Below, piece by piece: positions 8,486-16,456 of a stretch of DNA of 64,000 nucleotides. Each line of letters starts with the position of its first letter. Position 1 is the stretch's first letter. The notes below the pieces were generated by a model. It searched no databases. It was not told where the DNA came from and saw nothing but the letters and a program-made list of their open reading frames with translations. Origin of the DNA: CALAED01 sp036555725 (GTDB lineage: Bacteria > Actinomycetota > Actinomycetes > Streptosporangiales > Streptosporangiaceae); assembly GCA_036555725.1 (NCBI GenBank), contig DATBKU010000040.1, positions 1-64,000 on the forward strand, given 5' to 3'. Both the position numbers and the translations under genes were made by a program.

Positions 8486-8726
8486 ACGTCTACGCGGCAT
8501 GCCTCTGGATGGCGGTCTCCGGATTCTGCGGGCTGACACGGCGCGACAGTCCATGGACGGCACCCCTCGCGCAGCATCTACTGCCCCCGGGCCCGCCAGC
8601 GCCCCCGGCGACATTGGACGACGAAACACGGGCCAGAAGGCCCCCCGATCCGGACCGGTAGCCCGTAGCGGCCGCTGCGCCACACACCCCCACGATGAAG
8701 TAAGAGCTCAATCCTGGGAGGGAGTC

Positions 8727-9158
8727 ATGTATGGACCAGGAGTGATGCTGCGCCATCGGATCGCCGACCGGTTGCGTGAAGTGACCCCCACCGGCGACGA
8801 GAAACTGCTCGAGGCTCTGCTCACTGACATCGTCAACGAGATCGAATCCGACATTGACCACCAGAAACTGCAAGCAGAAGACCCGCGCGGCCTTCTCGCC
8901 GCGGTGGAGGCGTGGGCATCGGTCGCATCCGACGTCGTCGCCGGCTTCCACAGTTCGGACCGGCCAGAGGCGCCGAAATCTGTCGGTCTGTCGCCTGCCG
9001 TCGCGAATACGCTTCGGCAGATAACCGACCAGCTCCGGACACCGCTCGGGCACGCGGCGAAGGAGCTGGACGCCATGGGTTACGCGATCAGTGTTGGCAC
9101 CCCAGCAGCTCCACTGGCGGTCACCCTGACCTGGCCGGTCCCACCACGGGTTCCGTGA
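8727..9158 (+). CDS. hypothetical protein, helical N-terminus
   Basis: A 143-aa soluble protein with a strong ribosome site (GGGAGGGAG, 8717-8725) directly before the ATG, supporting real translation. Most of the protein looks alpha-helical with alternating charge (LLEALLTDIVNEIESDIDHQKLQ, in parts), and the last 25 residues are Pro/Ala/Val rich. I do not recognise a family. It lies 241 bases after the Acg-like gene on the same strand, a gap in which nothing is visible, and could belong to the same transcription unit. Confidence 0.65.
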   Translation: MYGPGVMLRHRIADRLREVTPTGDEKLLEALLTDIVNEIESDIDHQKLQAEDPRGLLAAVEAWASVASDVVAGFHSSDRPEAPKSVGLSPAVANTLRQITDQLRTPLGHAAKELDAMGYAISVGTPAAPLAVTLTWPVPPRVP

Positions 9159-9309
9159 CCTCGGACGGCCTACACCGGCGACATGACGGGTAACCGCGGC
9201 ACAACGACCCGCTGAGGGCTACCTGGTGACGTCACCTGGCCGCCCTAGTTTCGGCGTGCCCGCCGGGAATGCCCTCCGCGAGTTTCCGGAGGATGAGGAT
9301 GCTGGTCAC

Positions 9310-10029
9310 ATGCCCACGGATTTCGTCTTGCTGGGTGTTGGGGCGATGAATTCGCCTCGATACCGGCCTGCCGGGCTGCTCATCGCCAGCCGTAGGCACC
9401 GCGTGATGCTGGACGGCGGCGGAACCGCCGTACCACGACCGCCTCTGGACGCCTGGCTGGTGAGCGACAAGCGCGCCGAGTTGATGCCTGACATCCGGCG
9501 CCGATGCAAGACGTTCAGCCTGAACCCAGCGGTCGCGGAATTCACCGCCACCGACGTGGATGAGGTACAGCGGATCACGCCGCTGCCGGTGGTCCACACC
9601 TCCCACCGCACGTACGGATATTTGATCAACTGTGGCCAGTACAGGGTGGTGTGGGCGCCGGAATTCTGGGAGTTTCCGGTTTGGGCGCAGGGCGCCGACC
9701 TGATGTTCGCCGACGCCGCGGGCTGGCTCCGACCAATCAGATTCGCCAAGGGTGCCGGCGGCCACGCCGCGGTACACGACACCGCCGAGCGGGCGCGCCG
9801 AGCCGGCGTGCGCCGCCTGATCTTCGCGCACATCGGCCGCCCGTCCATCCGTGCGATGGACGCCGGAGAGCAGCCGCCGTACGGCGAATGGGGCATCGAG
9901 GGCAACGCCTACCGCCCCGAGTCGGCCTCATTACGGCGTGCCGCCGATGGGGGCCCAGTTCACGGAAGCCGCGCCGATCATCGTCAGGCGACCAGTGACA
10001 GAATCCCGGAGAATCAACATCATCCTTGA
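9310..10029 (+). CDS. metallo-beta-lactamase-fold hydrolase, divergent active site
   Basis: A 239-aa protein that begins FVLLGVGAMNSPRYRPAGLLI and continues RVMLDGGG, the standard opening of RNase Z/PhnP-like MBL-fold proteins. Later family blocks are PVVHTSHRTYGYLI, VVWAPEFWEFP, LMFADAAGW and RLIFAHIGRP. The HxHxDH zinc motif expected after MLDGGG is absent: that segment reads LDAWLVSDKRAEL. It may be a divergent hydrolase with another metal arrangement or an inactive fold. The ATG at 9310 is chosen because homologue-like sequence starts there; an upstream in-frame start at 9226 would add 28 low-quality residues. Confidence 0.75.
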   Translation: MPTDFVLLGVGAMNSPRYRPAGLLIASRRHRVMLDGGGTAVPRPPLDAWLVSDKRAELMPDIRRRCKTFSLNPAVAEFTATDVDEVQRITPLPVVHTSHRTYGYLINCGQYRVVWAPEFWEFPVWAQGADLMFADAAGWLRPIRFAKGAGGHAAVHDTAERARRAGVRRLIFAHIGRPSIRAMDAGEQPPYGEWGIEGNAYRPESASLRRAADGGPVHGSRADHRQATSDRIPENQHHP

Positions 10030-10339
10030 GCAATCCGTGCCGTCGCTCTGCCGACGGCGCGAACGCGTGCTGGCGCCGATGCCGTGAGGCGCCGACCCAG
10101 ATCGGCCAGTCGACCATCGCTTGCGAAGCGTCCGATACTTTCCCGGGCAAGGCGGTCACATACACCGCGAGCATGGGTCGCATACCCGCCGCACCGGGAA
10201 ACGTGGGATCCAGCCAGGCGCGAGAGGCTGAAATCGCGATGATCGCCATCCATGGAAGCGTCGGCAAGGAGCGCTCGCAGGCCTCAACTGGGACCATGCT
10301 CCCGAAAGAGGCGTTTTCGGGTAGTTGAGGCAGTGATCA
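10030..10339. other. 310-base intergenic stretch with a small hairpin
   Basis: No gene is supported between the MBL-fold protein and the convergent methyltransferase. The only clear structure is the hairpin at 10301-10321. A GAGCGCTC palindrome at 10270 resembles the LacI-type sites elsewhere in the window but is short and far from any start codon. Confidence 0.4.
10301..10321. terminator. weak hairpin between convergent genes
   Basis: CCCGAAA (10301-10307) pairs with TTTCGGG (10315-10321) around a 7-base loop. It sits between the ends of the convergent genes at 10029 and 10340 and could terminate transcription from either side. The stem is only 7 bp and there is no U tract. Confidence 0.4.
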
Positions 10340-10993
10340 TTAGCCCGGCCGCGGGTAGCCGTGCCGGCCCATCAACGGGACGAAGCTCGCCCGCGTGAGG
10401 ATCCGTACGCGTGTCAGGCCGTCCACAGCGCGCTCATAGAGCACGACATCTTCTCGGCCGCCCGGGCCTATGGGCTGCACCAGGCGGCCGCCGACCCTGA
10501 GCTGGCCGACCAGCGGCGGCGGGACCTCGGGGAAAGCGGCAGAGACGATGACCGCGTCGAACGGCGCGTGGGCCGGCGCTCCTTCGGTGCCATCCCCGAC
10601 CATCACCTCGATGTTCTCGATCCCATCCGCGGCGAGGTTGCGCCGCGCCTCCTCGGCCATATCCGCCCAGATCTCGATGCTGACCACGCGGGCGGCGACG
10701 CGGGCCAGCAACGCCGTCTGATACCCGAAGCCGGTTCCGACCTCCAACGCTTCCTCATCGCCGGTCAGGTCGAGGGCGGCGACCATCAGGGCAGACAGCG
10801 AAGGCTGGGTGGTGACCTGACCATGAGGGAGCGGGATTGGCTCGTCCGCATAAGCCAGATCCTCGTACACGGCAGGCACGAACAGCGCCCGCCGAGTGTC
10901 CCGAACGGCATCCAGTACGCGCCGACTGGTCACACCCGCGGCCCGAGCGATCCGGGCGAGAGCGTCCGGATCATCCGCCGACCGATGAAGCAT
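10340..10993 (-). CDS. pcm: protein-L-isoaspartate O-methyltransferase family
   Basis: SAM-dependent methyltransferase of 217 aa that repairs isoaspartyl residues or, in actinobacteria, sometimes modifies peptides. Key blocks are FVPAVYEDLAYADEPIPLPHGQ, TTQPSLSALMVAALDL (PCMT pre-motif), motif I EALEVGTGFGYQTALLA, the VVSIEIWADMAEEARRNL post-I segment, and VGDGTEGAPAHAPFDAVIVSAA. The ATG at 10993 begins MLHRSADDPDALARI and follows a weak AACGAGG. The gene is monocistronic, so a housekeeping repair role is more likely than peptide tailoring. Confidence 0.88.
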   Translation of the reverse strand: MLHRSADDPDALARIARAAGVTSRRVLDAVRDTRRALFVPAVYEDLAYADEPIPLPHGQVTTQPSLSALMVAALDLTGDEEALEVGTGFGYQTALLARVAARVVSIEIWADMAEEARRNLAADGIENIEVMVGDGTEGAPAHAPFDAVIVSAAFPEVPPPLVGQLRVGGRLVQPIGPGGREDVVLYERAVDGLTRVRILTRASFVPLMGRHGYPRPG

Positions 10994-11656
10994 CGCTATC
11001 GAACCTCGTTTGCGATCAGGCCCTCTGCGTCTCATCCGATGATCCGGGGCCTGCCTACTTCCCGATGCTGGCGGTTCCACAGGCCGGCCGCCAGGGGCAA
11101 ACGTCCGCGACGCGAACTACAGCGACTCCAGCGAGGACAAGTGGACGGCCGGCGCAGCGGGCTCGACCCACAGTGCGGCACATACGCACCTCAAGGGATG
11201 TTCGTTCTTTCTTCTGCGCGTGCGGCGGGCCGGTCGCCCCCGCCGGACGGACCTACCGCGAGTGGGTCCTGGCCGGCGACCGCGACGAGACCGCTGGGTG
11301 ATGATCTCCGTAGTAGCGAAAACCCTCGAAACCTTCGCCGCATTCTGCCAACGAATTAACGAACTCACGGCACTATGAGGGCGGCATAAAACGGATGGCG
11401 GCGAGCTTCATCGGGTCAACTCGAAGGTCTACTCCCAGGGTCCGTGGTCTAAAACCGGTGCCCTGTCTACCTCGGTCGGCGTACGTTCGGCATAAGAAAG
11501 AAACGGCACTACAAAGTAACCGGGTGCCATAAGCTCATCCGAGCGGAAGCGGCGAGGACGCAATGGCCGGCGACCGCCGCACCAGGATGGGACTTCCCGG
11601 ATAAGTCGCGCCAGTCTCGTCGGATGACCTTGATATTCGAGAGGTACACGGTCCAA
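10994..11656. other. 663-base stretch with no well-supported gene
   Basis: Several short open frames occur. The only one with any contextual support is 11429-11656 (minus), which starts with TTG right after the stop of the acetyltransferase gene and could encode 75 aa (begins MDRVPLEYQGHPTRLARLI). It has no family I recognise and no separate ribosome site. The segment 11320-11520 is less G+C-rich than its surroundings, which may mean acquired or decayed DNA. Confidence 0.35.
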
Positions 11657-12181
11657 TTATGTCGGGTCGTCTACTAGTCGTTGGTACAGGGCATGGTCCT
11701 GGTATTTGCCCGCGATTTGCAGGTAGCGCGGAGCGACGCCAATACGGTAGAAGCCGCTGTGCTCCAGCACACGCTGCGCTCGTACGTTGTGCAGCAGCGT
11801 GGCGGCCGCGAGCCGATGCAACCGCAATTCATCGAACGCGATCGGGATGATCGCCGCGAGCGCAGCGGTCGCCACGCCCTTCCCGTTGGCGGACGACGCG
11901 ACCCAGGTACCGACTTTCGCCGATTGCAACGGTCCGCGCAGGATGTTGTTGAGCGTGATTCGACCGACGATCTCTCCATCGTCGACGATCACGTGGGGCA
12001 TCACCGTTCCCCTCTCGCACTGCTCGAGCAAGTCGGCGATAGCGCTGTCTTGGAACTCCACGGTGAAGAACTCGTCGGTCCGTAGCGGCTCCCACGGGGC
12101 GAGGAACTCACGGTTGGTCCGCATGAGGTCGACCAGGGCAGGTGCGTCGTCGCGAGTAATGAGGCGTGTAGTAATGGACAC
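11657..12181 (-). CDS. GNAT N-acetyltransferase (RimJ/RimL-like)
   Basis: A 174-aa acetyltransferase. It starts with TRLITRDDAPALVDLMRTNREFL, the classic RimJ/RimL opening, and has the acetyl-CoA loop region TWVASSANGKGVATAALAA (Q/RxxGxG/A type), then LRLHRLAAATLLHNVRAQRVLEHSGF, the signature of ribosomal-protein-alanine acetyltransferases. The start is the GTG at 12181; no ATG in that frame fits the domain boundary. It diverges from the biosynthetic operon at 12353, with the ATGGAAC array between them. The substrate (ribosomal protein or small molecule) is not predictable. Confidence 0.85.
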   Translation of the reverse strand: MSITTRLITRDDAPALVDLMRTNREFLAPWEPLRTDEFFTVEFQDSAIADLLEQCERGTVMPHVIVDDGEIVGRITLNNILRGPLQSAKVGTWVASSANGKGVATAALAAIIPIAFDELRLHRLAAATLLHNVRAQRVLEHSGFYRIGVAPRYLQIAGKYQDHALYQRLVDDPT

Positions 12182-12233
12182 GGCGCCATGGTAAACGCAA
12201 ACCTCGTCCCGTCGTGTGTCCACAAAATGACAA

Positions 12234-12282
12234 ATGGAACGGGATGGAACGCAAATGGAACGCGATGGAACGGGATGGAACG
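12234..12282 (+). repeat. array of five ATGGAACG direct repeats at 10-11 bp spacing
   Basis: ATGGAAC occurs at 12234, 12244, 12255, 12265 and 12275, each followed by G; start-to-start spacings are 10, 11, 10 and 10 bases, so all copies face the same side of the helix. A TTAATA (12285-12290) follows immediately and could serve as a -10 for the operon at 12353. Phased direct heptamers are the arrangement bound by SARP/OmpR-type winged-helix activators; the actual protein is unknown. A related array is at 38210-38250. Confidence 0.8.
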
Positions 12283-12352
12283 CCTTAATAGTGACAGCCC
12301 GGGGCGGGACCCGCGGCTGTATGGATGTTGCGAAACGTAGGGCATAAATCCG

Positions 12353-13567
12353 ATGTGTAGCCAGCGCTCTCTTCAAGCGGAAGCCGATAGATTCGTTGCG
12401 GACCCGGCCCCGCGCCGACTCTTGGACGTGGCCACGCCTCACGAGATCCCCGGCTGGGATGAGCTCGCCTTGGTCCGGTCCTTCTACGTGTCCGCCGATT
12501 GGCTGCGCTTCACGGATACCGACCGGGTTGCCCGCAGCCGGTACCTCGGGCTCTCCATGGGCGGGCGCCTGGTGACGGCGCTGTCGTCTCACTGGGCCAC
12601 CGACGAGGTCGATGCCGGCTACGTCGCGGCGCGCACTCTCGAGCTGTCATCCGGAGCGCCACCCATCGACAGTGGCGTTCTTACGCTCGGTGGGCGCCGC
12701 GGGTTTCTGTCCGGCGCCCTGGTCGCGCCGGACATCGACCGCTCAGCCGCGGCCGGATATCTCGCCGAGCTCATTGGCCACGCCGCAAATGGGCAGGGCC
12801 TCGCCTGGTGGTGGCCGTATCTCAGCTCCGCTGATGTTGACATCGTCACGGCCTCGGGGATCCGGCTCCTCGGCACGGAGGGCCCCGGTGTCCATCTCAT
12901 CGGTGCGGACTGCGTCATCAACGTCGTCGGTACGACCATTGACGATCACGTGGCCGCCCTCCTCACGCGGCAGCGCCGCACGAACTTTCGGCGGGAGGCG
13001 CAGCGCTTCAGGGACAGCGGGCTGGAGATTCGCCGGGTCAGTCTCCGCGAGTACTGGCCGCGCCTGGGGACTTTGTTGGCCGCCGTTCAGCACAAGTACG
13101 GGCACCGGCAGTCGGCCGACGAGATGCGGACCAGGCTGCGCCGTCAGGGGGCGCACCTGGCGTCGCGCGCGGTCGTATTCGCCTGTTTCGACCACGACAT
13201 CATCATTGGCTTCGCACTCGCCTACCGATGGGGCGATGAATTGGCGCTGCGGGTCGTCGGCTTCGACTACGACCGGCTCTTGGGAGCGGATGAATACGCA
13301 CAGCTCGCGGTGCATGCCCCCCTGCGCTACTGCTACTCACACGGTCTGCGACGCCTGCACCTGGGCAGCGCGTCCTATGAGGCTAAATGCCGGCGCGGCG
13401 CCCGGCTTCGTCCGCTGTGGGCGGTGACCTCGCTTCCCGGCCCGGATCCCGACGGCCTCACTCGGGCGGTCCGCCGGATTGCGGCGTCGATGCCCGCCCA
13501 CGAGTCCGAGTCCTTCAGCGCTCAGGCGGAGCAGTCGTGGCGGCGCTGGACCGGGTGGGGATCGTGA
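12353..13567 (+). CDS. FemAB/GNAT-fold transferase of a small biosynthetic operon
   Basis: A 404-aa protein with a C-terminal GNAT-type domain (about residues 195-380). The RRTNFRREAQRFRDSGLEIRRVS segment and the closing CYSHGLRRLHLGSASYEAKCRRGA resemble FemAB-like and 'peptidogalycan biosynthesis' transferases, which move aminoacyl or acyl groups onto amines. Similar proteins accompany ATP-grasp ligases in some peptide antibiotic clusters. The first 190 residues are less familiar and include SFYVSADWLRF and RSRYLGLSMGGRLV. It is the first gene after the ATGGAAC array, and its TGA overlaps the GTG of the next gene (GTGA). The acyl donor and acceptor are unknown. Confidence 0.6.
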   Translation: MCSQRSLQAEADRFVADPAPRRLLDVATPHEIPGWDELALVRSFYVSADWLRFTDTDRVARSRYLGLSMGGRLVTALSSHWATDEVDAGYVAARTLELSSGAPPIDSGVLTLGGRRGFLSGALVAPDIDRSAAAGYLAELIGHAANGQGLAWWWPYLSSADVDIVTASGIRLLGTEGPGVHLIGADCVINVVGTTIDDHVAALLTRQRRTNFRREAQRFRDSGLEIRRVSLREYWPRLGTLLAAVQHKYGHRQSADEMRTRLRRQGAHLASRAVVFACFDHDIIIGFALAYRWGDELALRVVGFDYDRLLGADEYAQLAVHAPLRYCYSHGLRRLHLGSASYEAKCRRGARLRPLWAVTSLPGPDPDGLTRAVRRIAASMPAHESESFSAQAEQSWRRWTGWGS

Positions 13568-14811
13568 CGGCCATGGCGATGAACGTTGTATTGCCGCACG
13601 TGCGGAGAAATGTGCTGCCGAAGGGCTTCCTGGAGGCACCGGAGCTCGGGCGGGTATCAGTGATTACCGAGCCCGGGCATTTGCAGCACTACGGCCCTGA
13701 CGTCGACGTCCATCTGGTGGAGAGCATCCTCGACGTCGAGCAGGTCCGGCGAACGACGATGCAGATCCTTCGCGAGCACTACGTTCACCGCGTCCTGTCG
13801 CCTTTCGAACTCAGCGTTCCGGTGGCCGGCTACCTGCGCTCCTATTTCGGCCTGCCCGGCATGGGGTTCGAGACGGCGAACCTGTTTACCAACAAGTACC
13901 TCATGAAACGCAGAGCGGCGGCGGCCGGTCTACCGGTGACGCCGTTCCGGGTCGCCTACACGCTGGCGGACGTCCTGCCCAAGGCAGCGGAACTTTGCTG
14001 GCCGGTCGTGGTCAAGCCGGTCTTGGGTGGAGGCACCCTCGATGTCGTCGTCCTTGACGGCTCGGACGCCCTCGCACGCTTCGCGGCGTCCCCCGCCGCC
14101 GAGTCGATCAAGCGACTCAACATCCCATTGATCGTCGAGAAATACGTCGAACTCGAAGCGGAGTACAACTGCAACGGGATCATCCACAACGGCGAGGTGG
14201 TCTTTGCCGCCGCGTTGAAATACCCCTACCCGATGCTCGGCTGCCCGGTCGGACTCAACGCCTCGTACACACTTCCGCTTGAACATCCCGACCGGGCGGA
14301 AATCCTGGAGCTGCACGCGCAAACCGTGCACGCCTTCGGGCTGCAATCGGGCGTGACACACATGGAGATTCTCAAGTCGAGGGACGGCCTGCTCGCCGGC
14401 GAGATCGCGTGCCGGCCGCCGGGCGGAGGCATCCCGGGCGGCATTCGGCTGCACTACGGCGTCGACATCTGGCGAGCCTTCCGCGAGACGTCCCTTGGGC
14501 TCGAACCCGAAGTCCGGTTGAGGGAGCGCGACGGCCTGCTCATGAACTACCTGCTGCCCATCAAGCGCGGCCGAATCGTGCGGCTGAGCACGGCCGCGGA
14601 TCTGGCGGAGGTCCCGTCCGTGGTCCGGGTGGACATGTACAAGCAGGTGGGTGAGGTGATGCGTGACCGCGTGGGCGCGTCGGCGGCCGCGGGCGTTGTT
14701 CACCTTTCCGTCCGCGATGAGGCCGAGGCCTGGAGTCGGATGCGACAGCTCGCTGAGCGCTACGTGCTCGAAGTTGACGAAGAAGACGATGTCGTCGCGT
14801 CGCCGACCTGA
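13564..14811 (+). CDS. ATP-grasp ligase
   Basis: A 415-aa ATP-grasp enzyme, expected to form an amide or peptide bond through an acyl-phosphate. Visible elements are the N-terminal Rossmann-like region, GFETANLFTNKYLMKRRAAAAGLPVTPF (the 'NK' lead-in of the ATP-grasp domain), WPVVVKPVLGGGTLDVVV (ATP-binding Lys and Gly-rich loop), PLIVEKYVELEAEYNCNGI, and the Mg-binding stretch GLLAGEIACRPPGGGIPGG. The order matches carbamoyl-phosphate-synthase/L-amino-acid-ligase-type members. The GTG at 13564 overlaps the upstream stop by four bases, indicating coupling. The enzyme probably couples an amino acid or carboxylate to the product of the neighbouring transferase. Confidence 0.85.
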   Translation: MTAMAMNVVLPHVRRNVLPKGFLEAPELGRVSVITEPGHLQHYGPDVDVHLVESILDVEQVRRTTMQILREHYVHRVLSPFELSVPVAGYLRSYFGLPGMGFETANLFTNKYLMKRRAAAAGLPVTPFRVAYTLADVLPKAAELCWPVVVKPVLGGGTLDVVVLDGSDALARFAASPAAESIKRLNIPLIVEKYVELEAEYNCNGIIHNGEVVFAAALKYPYPMLGCPVGLNASYTLPLEHPDRAEILELHAQTVHAFGLQSGVTHMEILKSRDGLLAGEIACRPPGGGIPGGIRLHYGVDIWRAFRETSLGLEPEVRLRERDGLLMNYLLPIKRGRIVRLSTAADLAEVPSVVRVDMYKQVGEVMRDRVGASAAAGVVHLSVRDEAEAWSRMRQLAERYVLEVDEEDDVVASPT

Positions 14812-14835
14812 CCCGCCGCGCTTGAAGGAGAGCCC

Positions 14836-15513
14836 TTGCTGCGCGCTCACGGCCTGACACTCTACGAACCAGGCGACCTTTACAGCGAGACGGCCGCACC
14901 CGAATACGCCGACCTACGCCTGATCGCGACCTGGGCAGCCGACTTCCTCAATGCTCCCAACGAGCAATTGGGGCGTCGTGGCCCAGTTTGCCCGTACACC
15001 AAGCTCTCGATGGACCGCAACGCTTTTCTGCTGGCCTACGCCGGCGGCGAGGACGACGCCCGGTCGATCGAGTCGACGGTTGACCAGTACCGCCGATGGT
15101 TCTTGGACCTCCTCGAGCAGCTCGAAGGGGCGCGCGAGCACCTGCTCACCGTCCTGGTGGTACTGCCGGACTTCGACCGAACGGATTCCGGTCCGCTGGA
15201 CGCGCTGCAGGCACGGTTGAAGGACGCCTTCGTTCGGGAGGGCCTGATGGTGGGCCAGTTCCATCCGCGCTGCGAGCAGGGCGGACTGTGGAATGAAGAC
15301 TTCCGGCCATTGCGGGCACCCATTCCGCTGCTGGCGATCCGTCGGATGGTGTCTTCGGACCTGCCGTTCCTGCTCGACTCCGCCAGCCATCTCTCGGCCT
15401 ACCTCGACCGGTTTGCGCCCGGCATTCCACGTCACGTCCGGCGACTCCTCGTCGCGAAGCTCACAACGACGACCGGCCAAAGCCGCTCATGGCCCAGTGG
15501 AGTGAGTACGTGA
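14836..15513 (+). CDS. DUF6875-like protein
   Basis: A 225-aa soluble protein. The segment LGRRGPVCPYTKLSMDRNAF resembles the 'GR-x-GPVCP' core of DUF6875-type proteins, found next to amino-acid or natural-product genes and of unknown activity. Further conserved-looking stretches are LLTVLVVLPDFDRTDSGPLDALQARLKDAFVREGLMVGQFH (in parts) and APIPLLAIRRMVSSDLPFL. The TTG start at 14836 follows AAGGAG with a 5-base gap, and no better ATG exists. It overlaps the sulfotransferase by 25 bases and belongs to the operon. Assignment rests on memory of the family motif and should be checked. Confidence 0.55.
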   Translation: MLRAHGLTLYEPGDLYSETAAPEYADLRLIATWAADFLNAPNEQLGRRGPVCPYTKLSMDRNAFLLAYAGGEDDARSIESTVDQYRRWFLDLLEQLEGAREHLLTVLVVLPDFDRTDSGPLDALQARLKDAFVREGLMVGQFHPRCEQGGLWNEDFRPLRAPIPLLAIRRMVSSDLPFLLDSASHLSAYLDRFAPGIPRHVRRLLVAKLTTTTGQSRSWPSGVST

Positions 15514-16448
15514 ATGCCATGCCGCGCTACCGAACCTGGCTGGCTGACAGCGGCCGCTGGGACGGCTTCGAGTTCCGACCCGACGACATTGTCATCTCGA
15601 CTCCGTCGAAATGCGGTACGACGTGGATGCAGATGATCTGTGCGCTGCTTATCTTCGGCGACGCCGGCCTGCCGGGGCCCTTGACCGAGCTGTCGCCCTG
15701 GCTGGACATCCAGACCGACAGCATCTCCAATGTCTTTGCCGCGTTGGCGGCCCAACGACACCGGAGATTCATCAAAACCCACACGCCGCTGGACGGGCTA
15801 CCGCTCGACGAGCGAGTCACCTACATCTGTGTGGGCCGCGACCCGCGAGATGTCGCGATCTCCTCCGACCATCACCTGGACAACATGAACCGCGAGGTTC
15901 TCATGCGGGCCTGCGAGACCACCGTGGGTTTCGACGACCCGCGTTCCCTCATTCCAGCCGAGGCGCCGGAACGGGTAGCGGATCCGGTCGAACGCTTCCG
16001 GCGCTGGGTCGAGGAAGCCGCGCCGCCCAGCGAGGGCCTCGAGCTCACGCTCCATCACCTGGGAACATTTTGGGCCCGGCGGCAGGCGACCAATGTCGTG
16101 CTGGTCCACTACGACGATCTTCAGGCCGACCTCGAAGAAGAGATGCGCCGGCTGGCCGAGCGGCTCGAGATTGTGATCGAGGAGGAACTGTGGCCTGGCT
16201 TGGTTGCCGGAGCCAAATTCGACCGGATGCGAGACCGGGCCGCCAAGCTGGCTCCCCAGGTGACGATGGCCGGGCTGTGGCGCGACGCCGGCCGTTTCTT
16301 CAACCGCGGGACAAGCGGCCAGTGGCAAACATTGCTCGGTTCCGCGGACCTGGACAGGTATTGGGCGCGCGTACGCCGGCTCGCGCCGCCCGACCTGGTG
16401 GCTTGGACGCACCAGGGATGGCGGGGCACCGCCCGGCCTTACGCGTAG
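15489..16448 (+). CDS. PAPS-dependent sulfotransferase
   Basis: A 319-aa cytosolic sulfotransferase transferring sulfonate from PAPS to a hydroxyl or amine. The 5'-phosphosulfate loop is TPSKCGTTW (residues 38-46; consensus YPKSGTTW), the likely catalytic His98 lies in IKTHTPLDG, and the 3'-phosphate segment is VGRDPRDVAIS (115-125). The late motif TMAGLWRDAGRFFNRGTSGQW corresponds to the family's GxxGxWK-type PAPS contact, here GTSGQW. It overlaps the preceding gene by 25 bases. In this operon it most likely sulfates the ATP-grasp product. Confidence 0.9.
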   Translation: MAQWSEYVNAMPRYRTWLADSGRWDGFEFRPDDIVISTPSKCGTTWMQMICALLIFGDAGLPGPLTELSPWLDIQTDSISNVFAALAAQRHRRFIKTHTPLDGLPLDERVTYICVGRDPRDVAISSDHHLDNMNREVLMRACETTVGFDDPRSLIPAEAPERVADPVERFRRWVEEAAPPSEGLELTLHHLGTFWARRQATNVVLVHYDDLQADLEEEMRRLAERLEIVIEEELWPGLVAGAKFDRMRDRAAKLAPQVTMAGLWRDAGRFFNRGTSGQWQTLLGSADLDRYWARVRRLAPPDLVAWTHQGWRGTARPYA

Positions 16449-16456
16449 GCGATGCG

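Noticed and set aside
12319..12345. Eight-codon frame (MDVAKRRA) just before the FemAB-like gene as a hidden RiPP precursor
   Set aside because: No ribosome site and no core-like residues; a precursor is not required for an ATP-grasp/FemAB-type route.
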